In this document: in pieces, positions 9,237-17,807 of the stretch
Layout: each line of letters opens with the position of its first letter
Position numbering within the stretch: the stretch's first letter is position 1
Origin: CAZDGK01 sp964505035
GTDB taxonomy: Bacteria; Patescibacteriota; Saccharimonadia; UBA4664
Assembly (NCBI GenBank): GCA_964505035.1
Contig: CAZDGK010000001.1
Location: 18,377 to 82,376 of the forward strand
Length of the DNA: 64,000 bases
Direction of reading: 5' to 3'
The notes under the pieces: model-generated
Database searches by the model: none
The model's input: the letters and a program-made list of their open reading frames with translations, nothing else
Told to the model about the DNA's origin: nothing
Position numbers and translations under genes: made by a program

Positions 9237-10777
9237 TACTGTGCCTCCTCCTCAGTAGCAAAAGTCTTGGCGATACCTTTGGCCGCCTCGACCACCGCCT
9301 CAATCTGCTCAGGCGTCGCCTTAGTACCACTCTGCAGGCTCTCAACCAGCTTGGCATGATGCTTACGCACGGTAGCAATCAGCTCCTGCATAGCCGGTGC
9401 CACCTGCTCGTGGGGTAGATTATCAAACGTCCCGCCAGTAGCAGCCAGCAGCACAATGATCTGATCTACCGTCCCGACCGGCTCAAACTGCTTCTGCTTC
9501 AATACCTCGGTCAGTAGCCGGCCGCGCGTAATCCGAGCCTTTGTATCATCATCCAGGTCGCTGCCAAACTGGGCAAACGCCGCCAGTTCGCGAAATTGCG
9601 CCAAATCCAGCCGCAATGTCCCCGCCACCGCCTTGAGCGCCTTGCTCTGAGCCTCGCCGCCCACCCGGCTAACACTCGCACCCACCGAAATCGCCGGCCG
9701 GATGCCTTGGTGAAACAGATTTGACTCGAGGAAAATCTGGCCGTCCGTAATCGAGATGACGTTGGTCGGAATGTACGCGCTAATGTCCCCGGCTTGCGTC
9801 TCGATGATTGGCAGGGCAGTCAGCGAGCCGGCACCCAGCTCGTCGCTGAGCTTGGCCGATCGCTCCAGCAATCGCGAGTGGAGGTAGAACACATCACCCG
9901 GGTAGGCCTCACGGCCCGGCGGCCGGCGCAGCAGCAATGACAGCTGACGGTAGGCCACCGCATGCTTACTCAGATCATCATACACAATCAACGCGTGCTG
10001 CTTGTTGTCCCGGAACCACTCGCCAATAGCCGTCCCAGCATACGGCGCCAGATAGAGTAGGGAAGCCGGATCAGCCGGGCTGGTCGCCACCACAATCGTC
10101 TGGTCCATTACACCCTCAGCCTTCAGCCGGTCCACCAACGCTGCTACCTTGCTCAGTCTCTGTCCGACCGCTACGTAGATATTAATGACACCGGTCTTCT
10201 CGCGCAGCTGGTTGATCATGGTGTCCACGGCCAAGGCTGTCTTGCCCGTCTGCCGGTCGCCAATAATCAGCTCGCGCTGGCCACGGCCAATCGGCGTCAG
10301 GGCATCAACCGCCGTAATGCCCGTCGGCAACGGCTCGTGCACACTGCGGCGCTCAATCACACCAGGCGCCCGGCGCTCCATCGGACCAAACGCACTGGTC
10401 TTGGCCGGCCCCAGACCATCCAGCGGCCGCCCCAATGGGTCTACCACCCGCCCCACTAGCTCCGGGCCCACCGGCACCTGCAGCGCCCGACCGGTGAGCT
10501 TCACTTGGTCGCCAGCCCGCACCTGGTCTTCGCCAGCGAGCAGCACCGCGCCAATCTCATCCTCGCCCAGATTCAGCACAAACGCCTGCACCACACCACC
10601 GGCCGTCTGCAGCTCGACAATTTCGCCAAAGCCACAATTGGCCAGACCGTACACCCACGCCACGCCGTCCCCAATCCGGGTCACGACGCCCGTCTGCTCC
10701 AGACCCTCTGTCTGCCGCAGACCAGCAATGGCTTCCTGCAGCTCCTGCGTCAGTTCGTTCACGTTCAGATTAGCCAT
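9236..10777 (-). CDS. atpA: F1Fo ATP synthase alpha subunit
   Basis: A 513-residue non-catalytic nucleotide-binding subunit. It has P-loop 'GDRQTGKTALAVD', 'GQRLSKVAALVDRL', and the arginine-finger region 'SVSRVGGEAQSKAL'. The start ATG 10777 is chosen because AAGGAG lies 6 bases upstream and the protein then begins 'MANLNVNELTQEL', the usual alpha start. A longer frame to 10828 would intrude on atpH. It overlaps atpH by 8 bases. Confidence 0.96.
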   Translation of the reverse strand: MANLNVNELTQELQEAIAGLRQTEGLEQTGVVTRIGDGVAWVYGLANCGFGEIVELQTAGGVVQAFVLNLGEDEIGAVLLAGEDQVRAGDQVKLTGRALQVPVGPELVGRVVDPLGRPLDGLGPAKTSAFGPMERRAPGVIERRSVHEPLPTGITAVDALTPIGRGQRELIIGDRQTGKTALAVDTMINQLREKTGVINIYVAVGQRLSKVAALVDRLKAEGVMDQTIVVATSPADPASLLYLAPYAGTAIGEWFRDNKQHALIVYDDLSKHAVAYRQLSLLLRRPPGREAYPGDVFYLHSRLLERSAKLSDELGAGSLTALPIIETQAGDISAYIPTNVISITDGQIFLESNLFHQGIRPAISVGASVSRVGGEAQSKALKAVAGTLRLDLAQFRELAAFAQFGSDLDDDTKARITRGRLLTEVLKQKQFEPVGTVDQIIVLLAATGGTFDNLPHEQVAPAMQELIATVRKHHAKLVESLQSGTKATPEQIEAVVEAAKGIAKTFATEEEAQ

Positions 10778-11159
10778 GCCGCACTCCTTCCACCATCCGC
10801 GCCAAGCGGTGGCGCACCGTCGCGTCAAGCCCGGCCGTGGCCGTCTGGATGCTCACGCCGCCAATCACTTCCGGCGCCACTTGCTCGGCTAATTCCAATT
10901 CGTTAGCACCCGTATCCCGCCGCAGCAGCACCTCAACCGCCTGGCGACCGGCAGCACTCAGCGGCTGTGCGCTCGTTACCCGAGCCGCCACATAACCCCT
11001 CGCTGCCAGCTCGGCCGCCACATCCTGTGCCAGGTACACGGCCTGCCGGGCCCGCCGGCGCTCAGCCAGCCACCCGGCCGCCGCCTTTATCGCGGCATCG
11101 CGGTCTGGCGTGCCCAAACGATCAGCCAAAAACGTTGCCACGCGTGCCCGGGCCGACAT
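10770..11159 (-). CDS. atpH: F1Fo ATP synthase delta subunit (short form)
   Basis: A 129-residue protein, against about 175-180 in most bacteria. The C-terminal block 'APEVIGGVSIQTATAGLDATVRHRLARM' is the standard delta/OSCP signature. The N-terminal helical domain, which normally contacts alpha, appears reduced. Its position between atpF and atpA supports the identity. The start overlaps the atpF stop as TGATG (GTG 11162 also possible). It links the peripheral stalk to F1. Confidence 0.85.
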   Translation of the reverse strand: MSARARVATFLADRLGTPDRDAAIKAAAGWLAERRRARQAVYLAQDVAAELAARGYVAARVTSAQPLSAAGRQAVEVLLRRDTGANELELAEQVAPEVIGGVSIQTATAGLDATVRHRLARMVEGVRHG

Positions 11160-11653
11160 CACCGGCCCTCCAGGCTACGAATCAGCAGCGCCTCATCGTG
11201 CTGCTTGTCCAATTTCTCATCGAGCACCACCCCAGCCGCCTCAGCCACCAGCTGCGCAGTCTGGACCTTGAGAGCCTGCTGCGCATTAGCCACGTCGCGG
11301 TCCAGCTGCTGCCGTGCGTCGCTAATAATGCGGTCGGCCCGGCTCGAGGCCTTGGCTTCCGCGTCCTTTACCAGCTTGGCCGCATCCGCCCGGGCCGCGT
11401 CGAGCAACTCACCAGCCGTGGCCCGCGCCTTCGTAATCGCCCCCGCCGCCGAAGCCTGGGCTTGGCGCATAGCCTTTTCGGCTTCGCGCTTGTACCGCTC
11501 CGCCGCTTCCAGATCAGCCTGCTTGGTATCAAGCGCCCGCACCAGCGTCGGGTACACAAACCGCGCCATAATCCACACGATAGCCAAAAACGCCGCGGCG
11601 TTGACCGCCAAATTGCGCCAATCTAAACCTAGGGCTGTAAACAGCTGCTCCAA
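11159..11653 (-). CDS. atpF: F1Fo ATP synthase b subunit
   Basis: A 164-residue peripheral-stalk subunit: one N-terminal transmembrane helix (about residues 15-36, with the usual polar Asn at its start), then a long Ala/Lys/Glu/Arg helix characteristic of the b dimer coiled coil. It lies between atpE and atpH, spaced 7 bases from atpE. Confidence 0.92.
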   Translation of the reverse strand: MEQLFTALGLDWRNLAVNAAAFLAIVWIMARFVYPTLVRALDTKQADLEAAERYKREAEKAMRQAQASAAGAITKARATAGELLDAARADAAKLVKDAEAKASSRADRIISDARQQLDRDVANAQQALKVQTAQLVAEAAGVVLDEKLDKQHDEALLIRSLEGR

Positions 11654-11660
11654 GAACCCT

Positions 11661-11876
11661 CTACTTCAGGAACTTAATGATTAGTGCCACCACCAAGCCA
11701 ATAATGGCCAGGGCGTCCACAAACGACATGGCCAAAATCATCATCGTGCGGACCTTGCCAAGCGCGTCGGGGTTCCGCCCCACCGCACTCACCGCCGCCC
11801 CGCCGACGATACCCAAACCCACCGCCGCCAAACCGCCAGCGATCGAATACGTCAGACCAAATGCCAATGAATCCAT
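11661..11876 (-). CDS. atpE: F1Fo ATP synthase c subunit (ring)
   Basis: A 71-residue two-helix hairpin. Helix 1 is Gly/Ala-rich ('GGLAAVGLGIVGGAAVSAVGR'), the polar loop is 'RNPDALGKVR', and helix 2 carries the ion-binding carboxylate as Asp in 'SFVDALAIIGLV'. The Gln and Ser ligands typical of sodium-type rings are absent, so proton coupling is more likely. ATG 11876 has GGAAAGGA about 9 bases upstream; an earlier in-frame start adds a non-homologous basic tail. Confidence 0.95.
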   Translation of the reverse strand: MDSLAFGLTYSIAGGLAAVGLGIVGGAAVSAVGRNPDALGKVRTMMILAMSFVDALAIIGLVVALIIKFLK

Positions 11877-11911
11877 ACGGTTATTCCTTTCCTCTCTTAG
11901 AATACACAATT

Positions 11912-12715
11912 CTAAGCATTAGCGCTTCCTGCCATGACCTCACGCGCTGGCGCCGGCTTAGGCTCAGTCGCCTGATGCGCCGAGCCGAGCGCGATGAACA
12001 CCGTCGTGAGCATAAAGAATACGTAGGCTTGAATGGTGCCGACAAACAGCTCCAGAGCCATAAACGGCACCAGCGTCAGCGGCGCCGCCCAAGCCGAGAT
12101 GAAACTCATCACTGCCAGCAGCACCTCGCCACCAAAGATGTTGCCAAACAGCCGCATCGCCAGCGCAATCAGTCGCGAAAACTCCGCCACGATATCCAGC
12201 AGACCCTCCATCGCCTTACCGGGGTCATGGAACGGATTGGCAAAGTACCGCCCCAGGTTGCCTCGGAAGCCCAGGCTCCGTATCGCCCAAATCTGCGCCG
12301 TCACCATCGTGATAATGGCTAGCGCAAGGGTAAAGTTAAGATCCGCCGCCAGCCCCCGAAACAACGGCAGCCCGTTCCAAGTCACCGGCCCCACAAACGG
12401 CAGTAGCTCGATCCAGTTATTAATCAGAATAAAGAAAAACATCGTGATGGCCAGCGGCGCCACCCGCCGAGCCTCTTCCTGCGAGCCCATCGCCTCCTCC
12501 ACCGTGCCGAGAAGCAGCTCGAACACCCACAGTACCGCTACCGAAAACCGGTTGTAGCGCTTGGCCGCCACACGCTTGACGGTGTAGGCAAAGATGCCAA
12601 ACACCAGCACAGTCCCTAGCGCCCCCAGCACCATCGAGTTGCGCACCGCCAGCGGCCCGAGGTGAAACACCGGCTCGGCCACCAGCGTGACATGCGGCTC
12701 AGCCGCCAGCCACAT
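11912..12715 (-). CDS. atpB: F1Fo ATP synthase a subunit
   Basis: A 267-residue membrane stator subunit with about five to six helices. It holds the essential Arg in 'ALAMRLFGNIFGGEVLL' and a C-terminal helix with conserved Glu/Gln ('LELFVGTIQAYVFFMLTTVF'). The start ATG 12715 overlaps the preceding stop as TGATG; the longer frame would run into the upstream gene. Confidence 0.95.
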   Translation of the reverse strand: MWLAAEPHVTLVAEPVFHLGPLAVRNSMVLGALGTVLVFGIFAYTVKRVAAKRYNRFSVAVLWVFELLLGTVEEAMGSQEEARRVAPLAITMFFFILINNWIELLPFVGPVTWNGLPLFRGLAADLNFTLALAIITMVTAQIWAIRSLGFRGNLGRYFANPFHDPGKAMEGLLDIVAEFSRLIALAMRLFGNIFGGEVLLAVMSFISAWAAPLTLVPFMALELFVGTIQAYVFFMLTTVFIALGSAHQATEPKPAPAREVMAGSANA

Positions 12716-12966
12716 CACTGCACCCGCCTCAGCTGACGCCGCACCAGCCAAACCGACACGCCCAGTCCCAGCGGCACACTCAAGACCGTCAGCCACGGCT
12801 TCGTCTGCCAGTGCAGGTCAGCCCACAAACCACCCGCGGCTAGCAGAGCCGTCGGCAAAAGCATCCGCCAGCTGGTGTCGCCAAGCGTCCGCAGCAGCGT
12901 AAATACATTATCCAGATTGTCCACGGGGTCAACGCCGGGGCGGCTCGTCTCGGTTGGTTGGCTCAT
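12715..12966 (-). CDS. Small ATP-synthase-associated membrane protein (AtpZ/AtpI-like)
   Basis: An 83-residue protein with a polar N-terminus and two hydrophobic helices (about residues 34-50 and 56-75), followed by a basic end. The size, topology and position as first gene of the atp operon match AtpI/AtpZ proteins, which help c-ring assembly or Mg2+ uptake in other bacteria. Sequence motifs are too few for a firm family call. Probable promoter: extended -10 TGT-TATGGT about 25 bases upstream, divergent from trxB. Confidence 0.65.
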   Translation of the reverse strand: MSQPTETSRPGVDPVDNLDNVFTLLRTLGDTSWRMLLPTALLAAGGLWADLHWQTKPWLTVLSVPLGLGVSVWLVRRQLRRVQ

Positions 12967-13030
12967 ACGCTCACAGTCTTTCTTACCTCAACCATAACAG
13001 AAACTAGCCTAGGCTGGTATAGTTAATAGT

Positions 13031-13969
13031 ATGAAACAGCCGGACCAACCGCTTGATCTGGTGATTATTGGCGCGGGCCCAGCCGGTCTGGCCGCTGCTG
13101 TCTACGCCACTCGCGAGGGGCTTCGGGTGGCAGTACTCGAAAGAGCTGTCGTCGGCGGACTCGCCGCCATCACCGCCACCATCGACAACTATCCCGGCTT
13201 CGACCAAGGGGTCGGCGGCCTGGAGCTAGCCGATCACCTCGCTGCCCATGCCCACCGCTTCGGCGCCGATCTTCGCACCGGTATCGAGGTCACCAAGCTC
13301 GAGGCCGGCGACGGGGGAGTGCAGCTCACCACCAACCAGGGGCCACTCCACACCCGCAGCGCACTGGTGGCCACCGGCTCGAGCTATCGCCGGCTCGATG
13401 TGCCCGGCGAAGACCGGCTAGTGGGCCGGGGTGTGCACTACTGCGCCACCTGCGATGGTCCGCTCTACCGCGGCAAGGAACTCGTAGTGGTAGGCGGCGG
13501 CAATTCTGCCATGCAGGAGGGGCTATTCCTGGCCCGGTTCGCCAGCCATCTCACTATCTTGGTACGTGGCCACTCACTTGGCGGCACTACCATCCTGCGC
13601 AATCAGCTTGCCGCCCTGCCCAACGTCTCGGTCGTCTACGACACCCCAGTCACCAGCCTGTCCAAAACTGGCGGCCGGGTGCAGGTCAACCACTTGGGCC
13701 CAGCGGGGAAGGCCGGCCACCTCACTACCGATGGCGTGTTCGTCTTTGTTGGCCAGCAGGCAAATACCAAAGCCTTCGCCAGCACCCTCAAGCTCGACCC
13801 CCAGGGCTACATCATCACGACACCCGACTTTCGCACCAACCTACCCGGGGTCTACGCCGCCGGTGATGTGCGCTCCGGCAGCACGTGGCAAATCGCCAGC
13901 GCCGTGGGTGACGGCGTCACAGCCGCCCTGGCCATCCGGGCCGCGCTCTCTGGATCTAGCCGCTCCTAA
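13031..13969 (+). CDS. trxB: Thioredoxin-disulfide reductase-type flavoprotein
   Basis: A 312-residue FAD/NADPH oxidoreductase. FAD-binding 'IIGAGPAGLAAAVYA' lies at the start, the redox-active pair is in 'CATCDG', the NADPH-binding 'VVVGGGNSAMQEG' follows, and FAD motif 2 is 'GVYAAGDVRSG'. The length fits low-molecular-weight thioredoxin reductase. It transfers electrons from NADPH to thioredoxin or a related disulfide carrier. ATG 13031 is 7 bases after an extended -10 (TGG-TATAGT, 13018-13023), so it is leaderless. Its stop overlaps the end of aspS on the other strand. Confidence 0.92.
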   Translation: MKQPDQPLDLVIIGAGPAGLAAAVYATREGLRVAVLERAVVGGLAAITATIDNYPGFDQGVGGLELADHLAAHAHRFGADLRTGIEVTKLEAGDGGVQLTTNQGPLHTRSALVATGSSYRRLDVPGEDRLVGRGVHYCATCDGPLYRGKELVVVGGGNSAMQEGLFLARFASHLTILVRGHSLGGTTILRNQLAALPNVSVVYDTPVTSLSKTGGRVQVNHLGPAGKAGHLTTDGVFVFVGQQANTKAFASTLKLDPQGYIITTPDFRTNLPGVYAAGDVRSGSTWQIASAVGDGVTAALAIRAALSGSSRS

Positions 13970-15279
13970 GGCGCTAGCCGCTTAGTGTCACGCGGGAATA
14001 GCGTGGCCTCCTTCACGTTGCCAAGTCCAATCAGCTCCTGCGTCACGCGCTCCAGCCCCATGCCAAACCCACCGTGCGGCGGCATACCATACTTGAAGGC
14101 CATCAGGAAGTTGCGGAAGCCCTCGCTGTCTGGGTCGCCCTTGGCCATTTTCTTTAGCTGAGCCACCAGCTTGTCGTAGTGGTGCTCACGCATGCTAGTG
14201 GTCACCACCTCCACGCCCCGAAATAGCAAGTCAGCCCGCACTGCAATCTCTGGCCGCTCATCATCAATCTTGTGATAAAACTTCGCGTCCCGAGCCGGCC
14301 AGTCCGTCACAAACACCGCCTCGCTGCCCAGCTCTTTGGCGGCGTACTCGCAAACCCAGCGCTCTTCGGCTGGCAAAAGGTCCAGTTCGTCGCGAGTGTT
14401 CTCGCCGGTCGCCTTGGAATACAAGTCGTGGATCTCCGCCATCGTCAGTCGAGGCAGCTCCTCCTTGAGCTTTGGCTTAACCGCGCCCAGCAGTTCCAAC
14501 TCGTCCTTGGCATGCTCCCAAGCATAGTCCACCATACAGCCGAGCAGCTCGCTGACCATCGTCAGCAGTTGGTCAAAGTCAATGAAACCGACCTCGGCAT
14601 CGAGCGAAATATACTCGCTCATATGGCGCGTAGTCACACTGGGCTCAGCCCGGTACACCGGACCCATCTCATACACCCGCTCAAACACCCCCACCATCAT
14701 CTGCTTGTAGAATTGCGGTGATTGCGCCAGTGTGGCCACCTGGCCAAAGTAATCGGTCTTAAACACCTCGGCCCCGCCCTCCGTCGCACCAGGCAGCAGC
14801 TTGGGCGTGTGCACTTCGGTAAACCCACGCTCGTCAAAGTACTCCCGGAACGCCCGGCCCAGCGCTGCTTGTACACGAAAGATGGCCCGCTCGTTCAAGT
14901 TGCGCAAGCCGACTACGCGGTTGTCAAACAACGTGTCGAAGTTCTCGCTTTTGTGATCCAGCGGCTTGTCAATCTCGATCGGCATCACGTCGCTCACCGG
15001 GCTAATCACCGTCAGCTCCGGCTCATGCAGCTCCACGCCACCAGCTGCCCGCGGCTCATCGACCACCTTGCCTTTGATTCGTAGCACCGTGCCGGCATAC
15101 AACCCCTCGAGCTTCGCCACCTGCTTTTCGTCCTTCACTACCGCCTGCACAATGCCACTACGGTCGCGCAACACCACAAAGCAGATACCGCCCAAGTCAC
15201 GGCGCTTATGCAGCCAGCCACGTACCTCGACTACCTTGCCAATGTGTTTCTTCAATTCACCAATCACTAAATCGTGCAT
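13966..15279 (-). CDS. aspS: Aspartyl-tRNA synthetase, archaeal/non-discriminating type
   Basis: A 437-residue class II synthetase: N-terminal OB-fold ('VEVRGWLHKRRDLGGICFVVLRD'), then the catalytic domain with motif 2 'VYRAEPSVTTRHMSEY' and motif 3 'GFGMGLERV'. It lacks the large GAD insertion of bacterial AspRS, so it belongs to the archaeal-like class that often charges both tRNA-Asp and tRNA-Asn, the latter corrected by GatCAB. Three tandem ATG codons follow AGGAG directly; only the third (15279) has normal ribosome-site spacing. A T-box leader precedes it. Confidence 0.92.
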   Translation of the reverse strand: MHDLVIGELKKHIGKVVEVRGWLHKRRDLGGICFVVLRDRSGIVQAVVKDEKQVAKLEGLYAGTVLRIKGKVVDEPRAAGGVELHEPELTVISPVSDVMPIEIDKPLDHKSENFDTLFDNRVVGLRNLNERAIFRVQAALGRAFREYFDERGFTEVHTPKLLPGATEGGAEVFKTDYFGQVATLAQSPQFYKQMMVGVFERVYEMGPVYRAEPSVTTRHMSEYISLDAEVGFIDFDQLLTMVSELLGCMVDYAWEHAKDELELLGAVKPKLKEELPRLTMAEIHDLYSKATGENTRDELDLLPAEERWVCEYAAKELGSEAVFVTDWPARDAKFYHKIDDERPEIAVRADLLFRGVEVVTTSMREHHYDKLVAQLKKMAKGDPDSEGFRNFLMAFKYGMPPHGGFGMGLERVTQELIGLGNVKEATLFPRDTKRLAP

Positions 15280-15285
15280 CATCAT

Positions 15286-15500
15286 CTCCTAATAAATACC
15301 AAAAACGCCCCGCAACTGCCGGCGATGTACCGGTCAAGCTGCAAGGACGAGTCGTGTCGTGGTGCCACCTTGCTTTACCGCCTATTTATAAGCGGTCTTA
15401 TTTGCAGCTATGACGGGCATACCCGGGGAGTTCTAGTGATGGCGCCAAGGCGGCCACGTTCTTCTCCCAGCTCAGCGGTGTCAGCCGCGTCGTAGCTTGT
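15286..15500 (-). promoter_or_regulatory. T-box leader of aspS
   Basis: On the minus strand the conserved T-box AAGGTGGCACCACGA lies at 15357-15371, and its partner TCGTCCTT follows 7 bases later, forming the bulged antiterminator. A stem III-like hairpin (ACCGC/GCGGT) lies just upstream. After the T-box, an alternative hairpin (GCAGCT...AGTTGC with inner CCGG/CCGG) reuses the GC of the antiterminator and is followed by GGGGCG and five T. T-boxes bind uncharged tRNA and switch on synthetase genes. Candidate specifier GAC (Asp) codons occur near the 5' end, but I could not fix stem I. Confidence 0.85.
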
Positions 15501-15506
15501 GACCTC

Positions 15507-15535
15507 TTTGTAGCACAAACTGGTCACACCAGCAA
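15507..15535 (-). promoter_or_regulatory. Promoter of the aspS T-box transcript
   Basis: On the minus strand, TTGCTG (15535-15530), a 17-base spacer and TACAAA (15512-15507). The start of transcription would be near 15500, giving a leader of about 215 bases. Confidence 0.65.
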
Positions 15536-15549
15536 CTCCATGCGTTACG

Positions 15550-15578
15550 TTGTCCTGACCCGCCCCATTCCGTACAAT
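15550..15578 (+). promoter_or_regulatory. Promoter, leaderless, for the gene at 15585
   Basis: TTGTCC (15550-15555), a 17-base spacer, and TACAAT (15573-15578). ATG 15585 begins 6 bases later, at the expected transcription start. It is back-to-back with the aspS promoter. Confidence 0.7.
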
Positions 15579-15584
15579 GCGATT

Positions 15585-16016
15585 ATGTTCAAACGCCTCG
15601 CCGCCATTCTCGTCCTCACGTTGGCTCCGCTGACCGCCTCAGCCGATACCGCCAGTGAGCTCGGGCCCACCACGAGCGGAGGCACAGGTAGTCCGACCGG
15701 CGCCTCATCGTCTCTGCAGCCAGCCGGCACCTCACCAGTTCAGTCGAGCACAGGCGCCGGATCCCAGCTGTCTGCTCCCACCACCGGCGAGACCCTGCAG
15801 GGACAGGACGCGTCACCGCAACTGCAACTCCTACTTCAGCAAGACGCCGACGGCACGCCGCAAAATGTCGCCGACCAGTCCGGCGGCGATCTGGTCTGGC
15901 TCGATGCCCTCGTTGCCTTTGTCACCCTGGCGGCCGTCTTTACCCTCCTAGCCACCGTCGTCCGCCGGCGCTTGGCCCGGCGCCTCACACCGCATCAATC
16001 CCGCCCCAACCAGTAG
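15585..16016 (+). CDS. Secreted Ser/Thr/Pro-rich protein with C-terminal membrane anchor
   Basis: A 143-residue protein: signal peptide (residues 1-20, 'LTASA-DT'), a low-complexity Ser/Thr/Gly/Pro linker of about 75 residues, one transmembrane helix (about 105-127) and an Arg-rich cytoplasmic tail. The function is unknown. ATG 15585 is preferred over 15540 because it starts the signal peptide directly and lies at the promoter's transcription start. Confidence 0.65.
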   Translation: MFKRLAAILVLTLAPLTASADTASELGPTTSGGTGSPTGASSSLQPAGTSPVQSSTGAGSQLSAPTTGETLQGQDASPQLQLLLQQDADGTPQNVADQSGGDLVWLDALVAFVTLAAVFTLLATVVRRRLARRLTPHQSRPNQ

Positions 16017-16049
16017 CCGGCCGCATCAAAAACGGTTATGCTGAGAGCC

Positions 16050-17699
16050 ATGAAGGCCCGCTTAGCGCGACCCGTATTCGACCGGGACGAGCACTATGAA
16101 TCCGCCTCCCGGCAAATCCGGTGGGTCTGTTTTTCGCTCATTCTGATCACCTACCCAAGCAACCAACCCTTCAGCCTAGTCGTCCTCACCATCATGATCG
16201 CGGTCGGCGTCTACAACCTCCTGCGCTATCACCCCAGCCTGATGGCCCGGCCGGCCTTTGCGTCACGCATCAATTCACTCACCGTCGACCACGTTTTTGT
16301 GCTGGCCATCGTCCTGCTATCGGGCGGTCTATCCAGCCCGTACTATCCGATGATTTTCCTGCTCATCATTGGCGTCATTGCCTCCTTTGGCGTGGCCGGA
16401 TTCGCTCTGGCCCTCGCCGGCCAGCTCATCGTCACGCTCGTCATGCTGGCTTACCGCACCCCCACGCTGCCAGACTCGCCAGAGTTTGACTTCATCATCC
16501 GGCTGGTACTGCTCGTCATCTTCAGCCTCGTCGCGGTCCAGTCGGTCCGCAGTCGCAACGAGGAGTACCTGCTCGAAACCCGTTTCAGCCACCGAGTCGA
16601 AAACGAGCGTCAGCGCCTGCTCAGCCTCATCAACTCGCTGTCCGACGCCGTCATCGCCATCGCGGCCGACGGCAAAGTCTACCTCTACAATGCTGCCGCG
16701 CTCGCCATCCTCAATACCAACCGCAACATCAATGGCTCACTCATCAGCGACCTCCTACCAATGCACGACTCCAAGTACGCCTCAGTCGACCTCATGTCGC
16801 TCATCTCCAGCCTCACTCGCCAAACCAACCGCCAAGACCTCACCTACATCGCCAGCGACGGCTCCGAAATGGTACTCGACCTCACCATCTCACCCGTCCA
16901 CGTCATGGGCGGCAGCGGCCGCGGCGGCGGCTACATGCTAGTGTTTCGCGACATCACCAAGCAAAAATCGCTCGACGAAGAGCGCGACGAGTTTATCTCA
17001 GTCACTTCCCACGAGCTACGCACACCGCTGGCTATTGCCGAAGCCAATCTGTCCACCGCACTGCTGCCTGGATTCGCCAAAATTGACCCGAAAGCTCTCA
17101 ATCTCCTCAACCAGGCTCATGACAATGTGGTATTCCTGAGCAAACTCATTCAGGATCTATCCACCCTGTCGCGAGCCGAGCGCGGCGACCTCAAGATCGA
17201 AAAAAGCGTGGTTGACCTCAAGGAGCTAGTCACCAACCTAGCCCGCGACTATCGCTCCCAGGCCGAGACCAAAGGCCTCAAGCTCGAGCTCGAGGTAGAC
17301 GACGAGACGCGCAATGTCATCACCAGCGAGCCGGAGTTGCGCGAAATTCTCCAAAACTTCCTCACCAATGCCATCAAGTACACCACCAAAGGCTCGGTCA
17401 CGCTCGCACTAACCCACCACCAGCACAGCGCCGACGTAACCGTTCATGACACCGGCATCGGCATCTCCGCCAGCGACAAGGCCAAGATATTCGCCAAATT
17501 CTATCGCTCCGAGGATTATCGCACCCGGGCCACCGGCGGCACCGGACTGGGGCTCTACATCACAAAAAAGCTAGCTGAGCGACTCGGTTTCGAGATCGAG
17601 TTCACCTCCAAGCTCAACCACGGCTCGACCTTCACTCTCCACTTGCCTTACCGTGTCAGCGACGAGCCGAAGCCTGCCACCCCCACACCTGTACGGTAG
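16050..17699 (+). CDS. Membrane sensor histidine kinase with PAS domain
   Basis: A protein of about 549 residues. Six hydrophobic segments span residues 20-170, a PAS domain covers about 190-305, HisKA has the phosphorylated His in 'SHELRTPL', and HATPase_c has 'NFLTNAIKYT', G1 'DTGIGIS' and G2 'GTGLGLYI'. All catalytic boxes are intact. No response regulator gene is adjacent, so its partner is elsewhere. The start ATG 16050 lies 7 bases after TATGCT (16037-16042). The in-frame ATG 16038 overlaps that -10 box and would add four residues. Confidence 0.88.
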   Translation: MKARLARPVFDRDEHYESASRQIRWVCFSLILITYPSNQPFSLVVLTIMIAVGVYNLLRYHPSLMARPAFASRINSLTVDHVFVLAIVLLSGGLSSPYYPMIFLLIIGVIASFGVAGFALALAGQLIVTLVMLAYRTPTLPDSPEFDFIIRLVLLVIFSLVAVQSVRSRNEEYLLETRFSHRVENERQRLLSLINSLSDAVIAIAADGKVYLYNAAALAILNTNRNINGSLISDLLPMHDSKYASVDLMSLISSLTRQTNRQDLTYIASDGSEMVLDLTISPVHVMGGSGRGGGYMLVFRDITKQKSLDEERDEFISVTSHELRTPLAIAEANLSTALLPGFAKIDPKALNLLNQAHDNVVFLSKLIQDLSTLSRAERGDLKIEKSVVDLKELVTNLARDYRSQAETKGLKLELEVDDETRNVITSEPELREILQNFLTNAIKYTTKGSVTLALTHHQHSADVTVHDTGIGISASDKAKIFAKFYRSEDYRTRATGGTGLGLYITKKLAERLGFEIEFTSKLNHGSTFTLHLPYRVSDEPKPATPTPVR

Positions 17700-17807
17700 T
17701 CAGCGTTTTGTCAAAGTCACAGACAGGGCGCACACATTCCTGTAACCCTGCACAATAAAACTGGGGACGACCTCGGTATAACTCGTCCGCGCTCAGGCAC
17801 AAGCACG

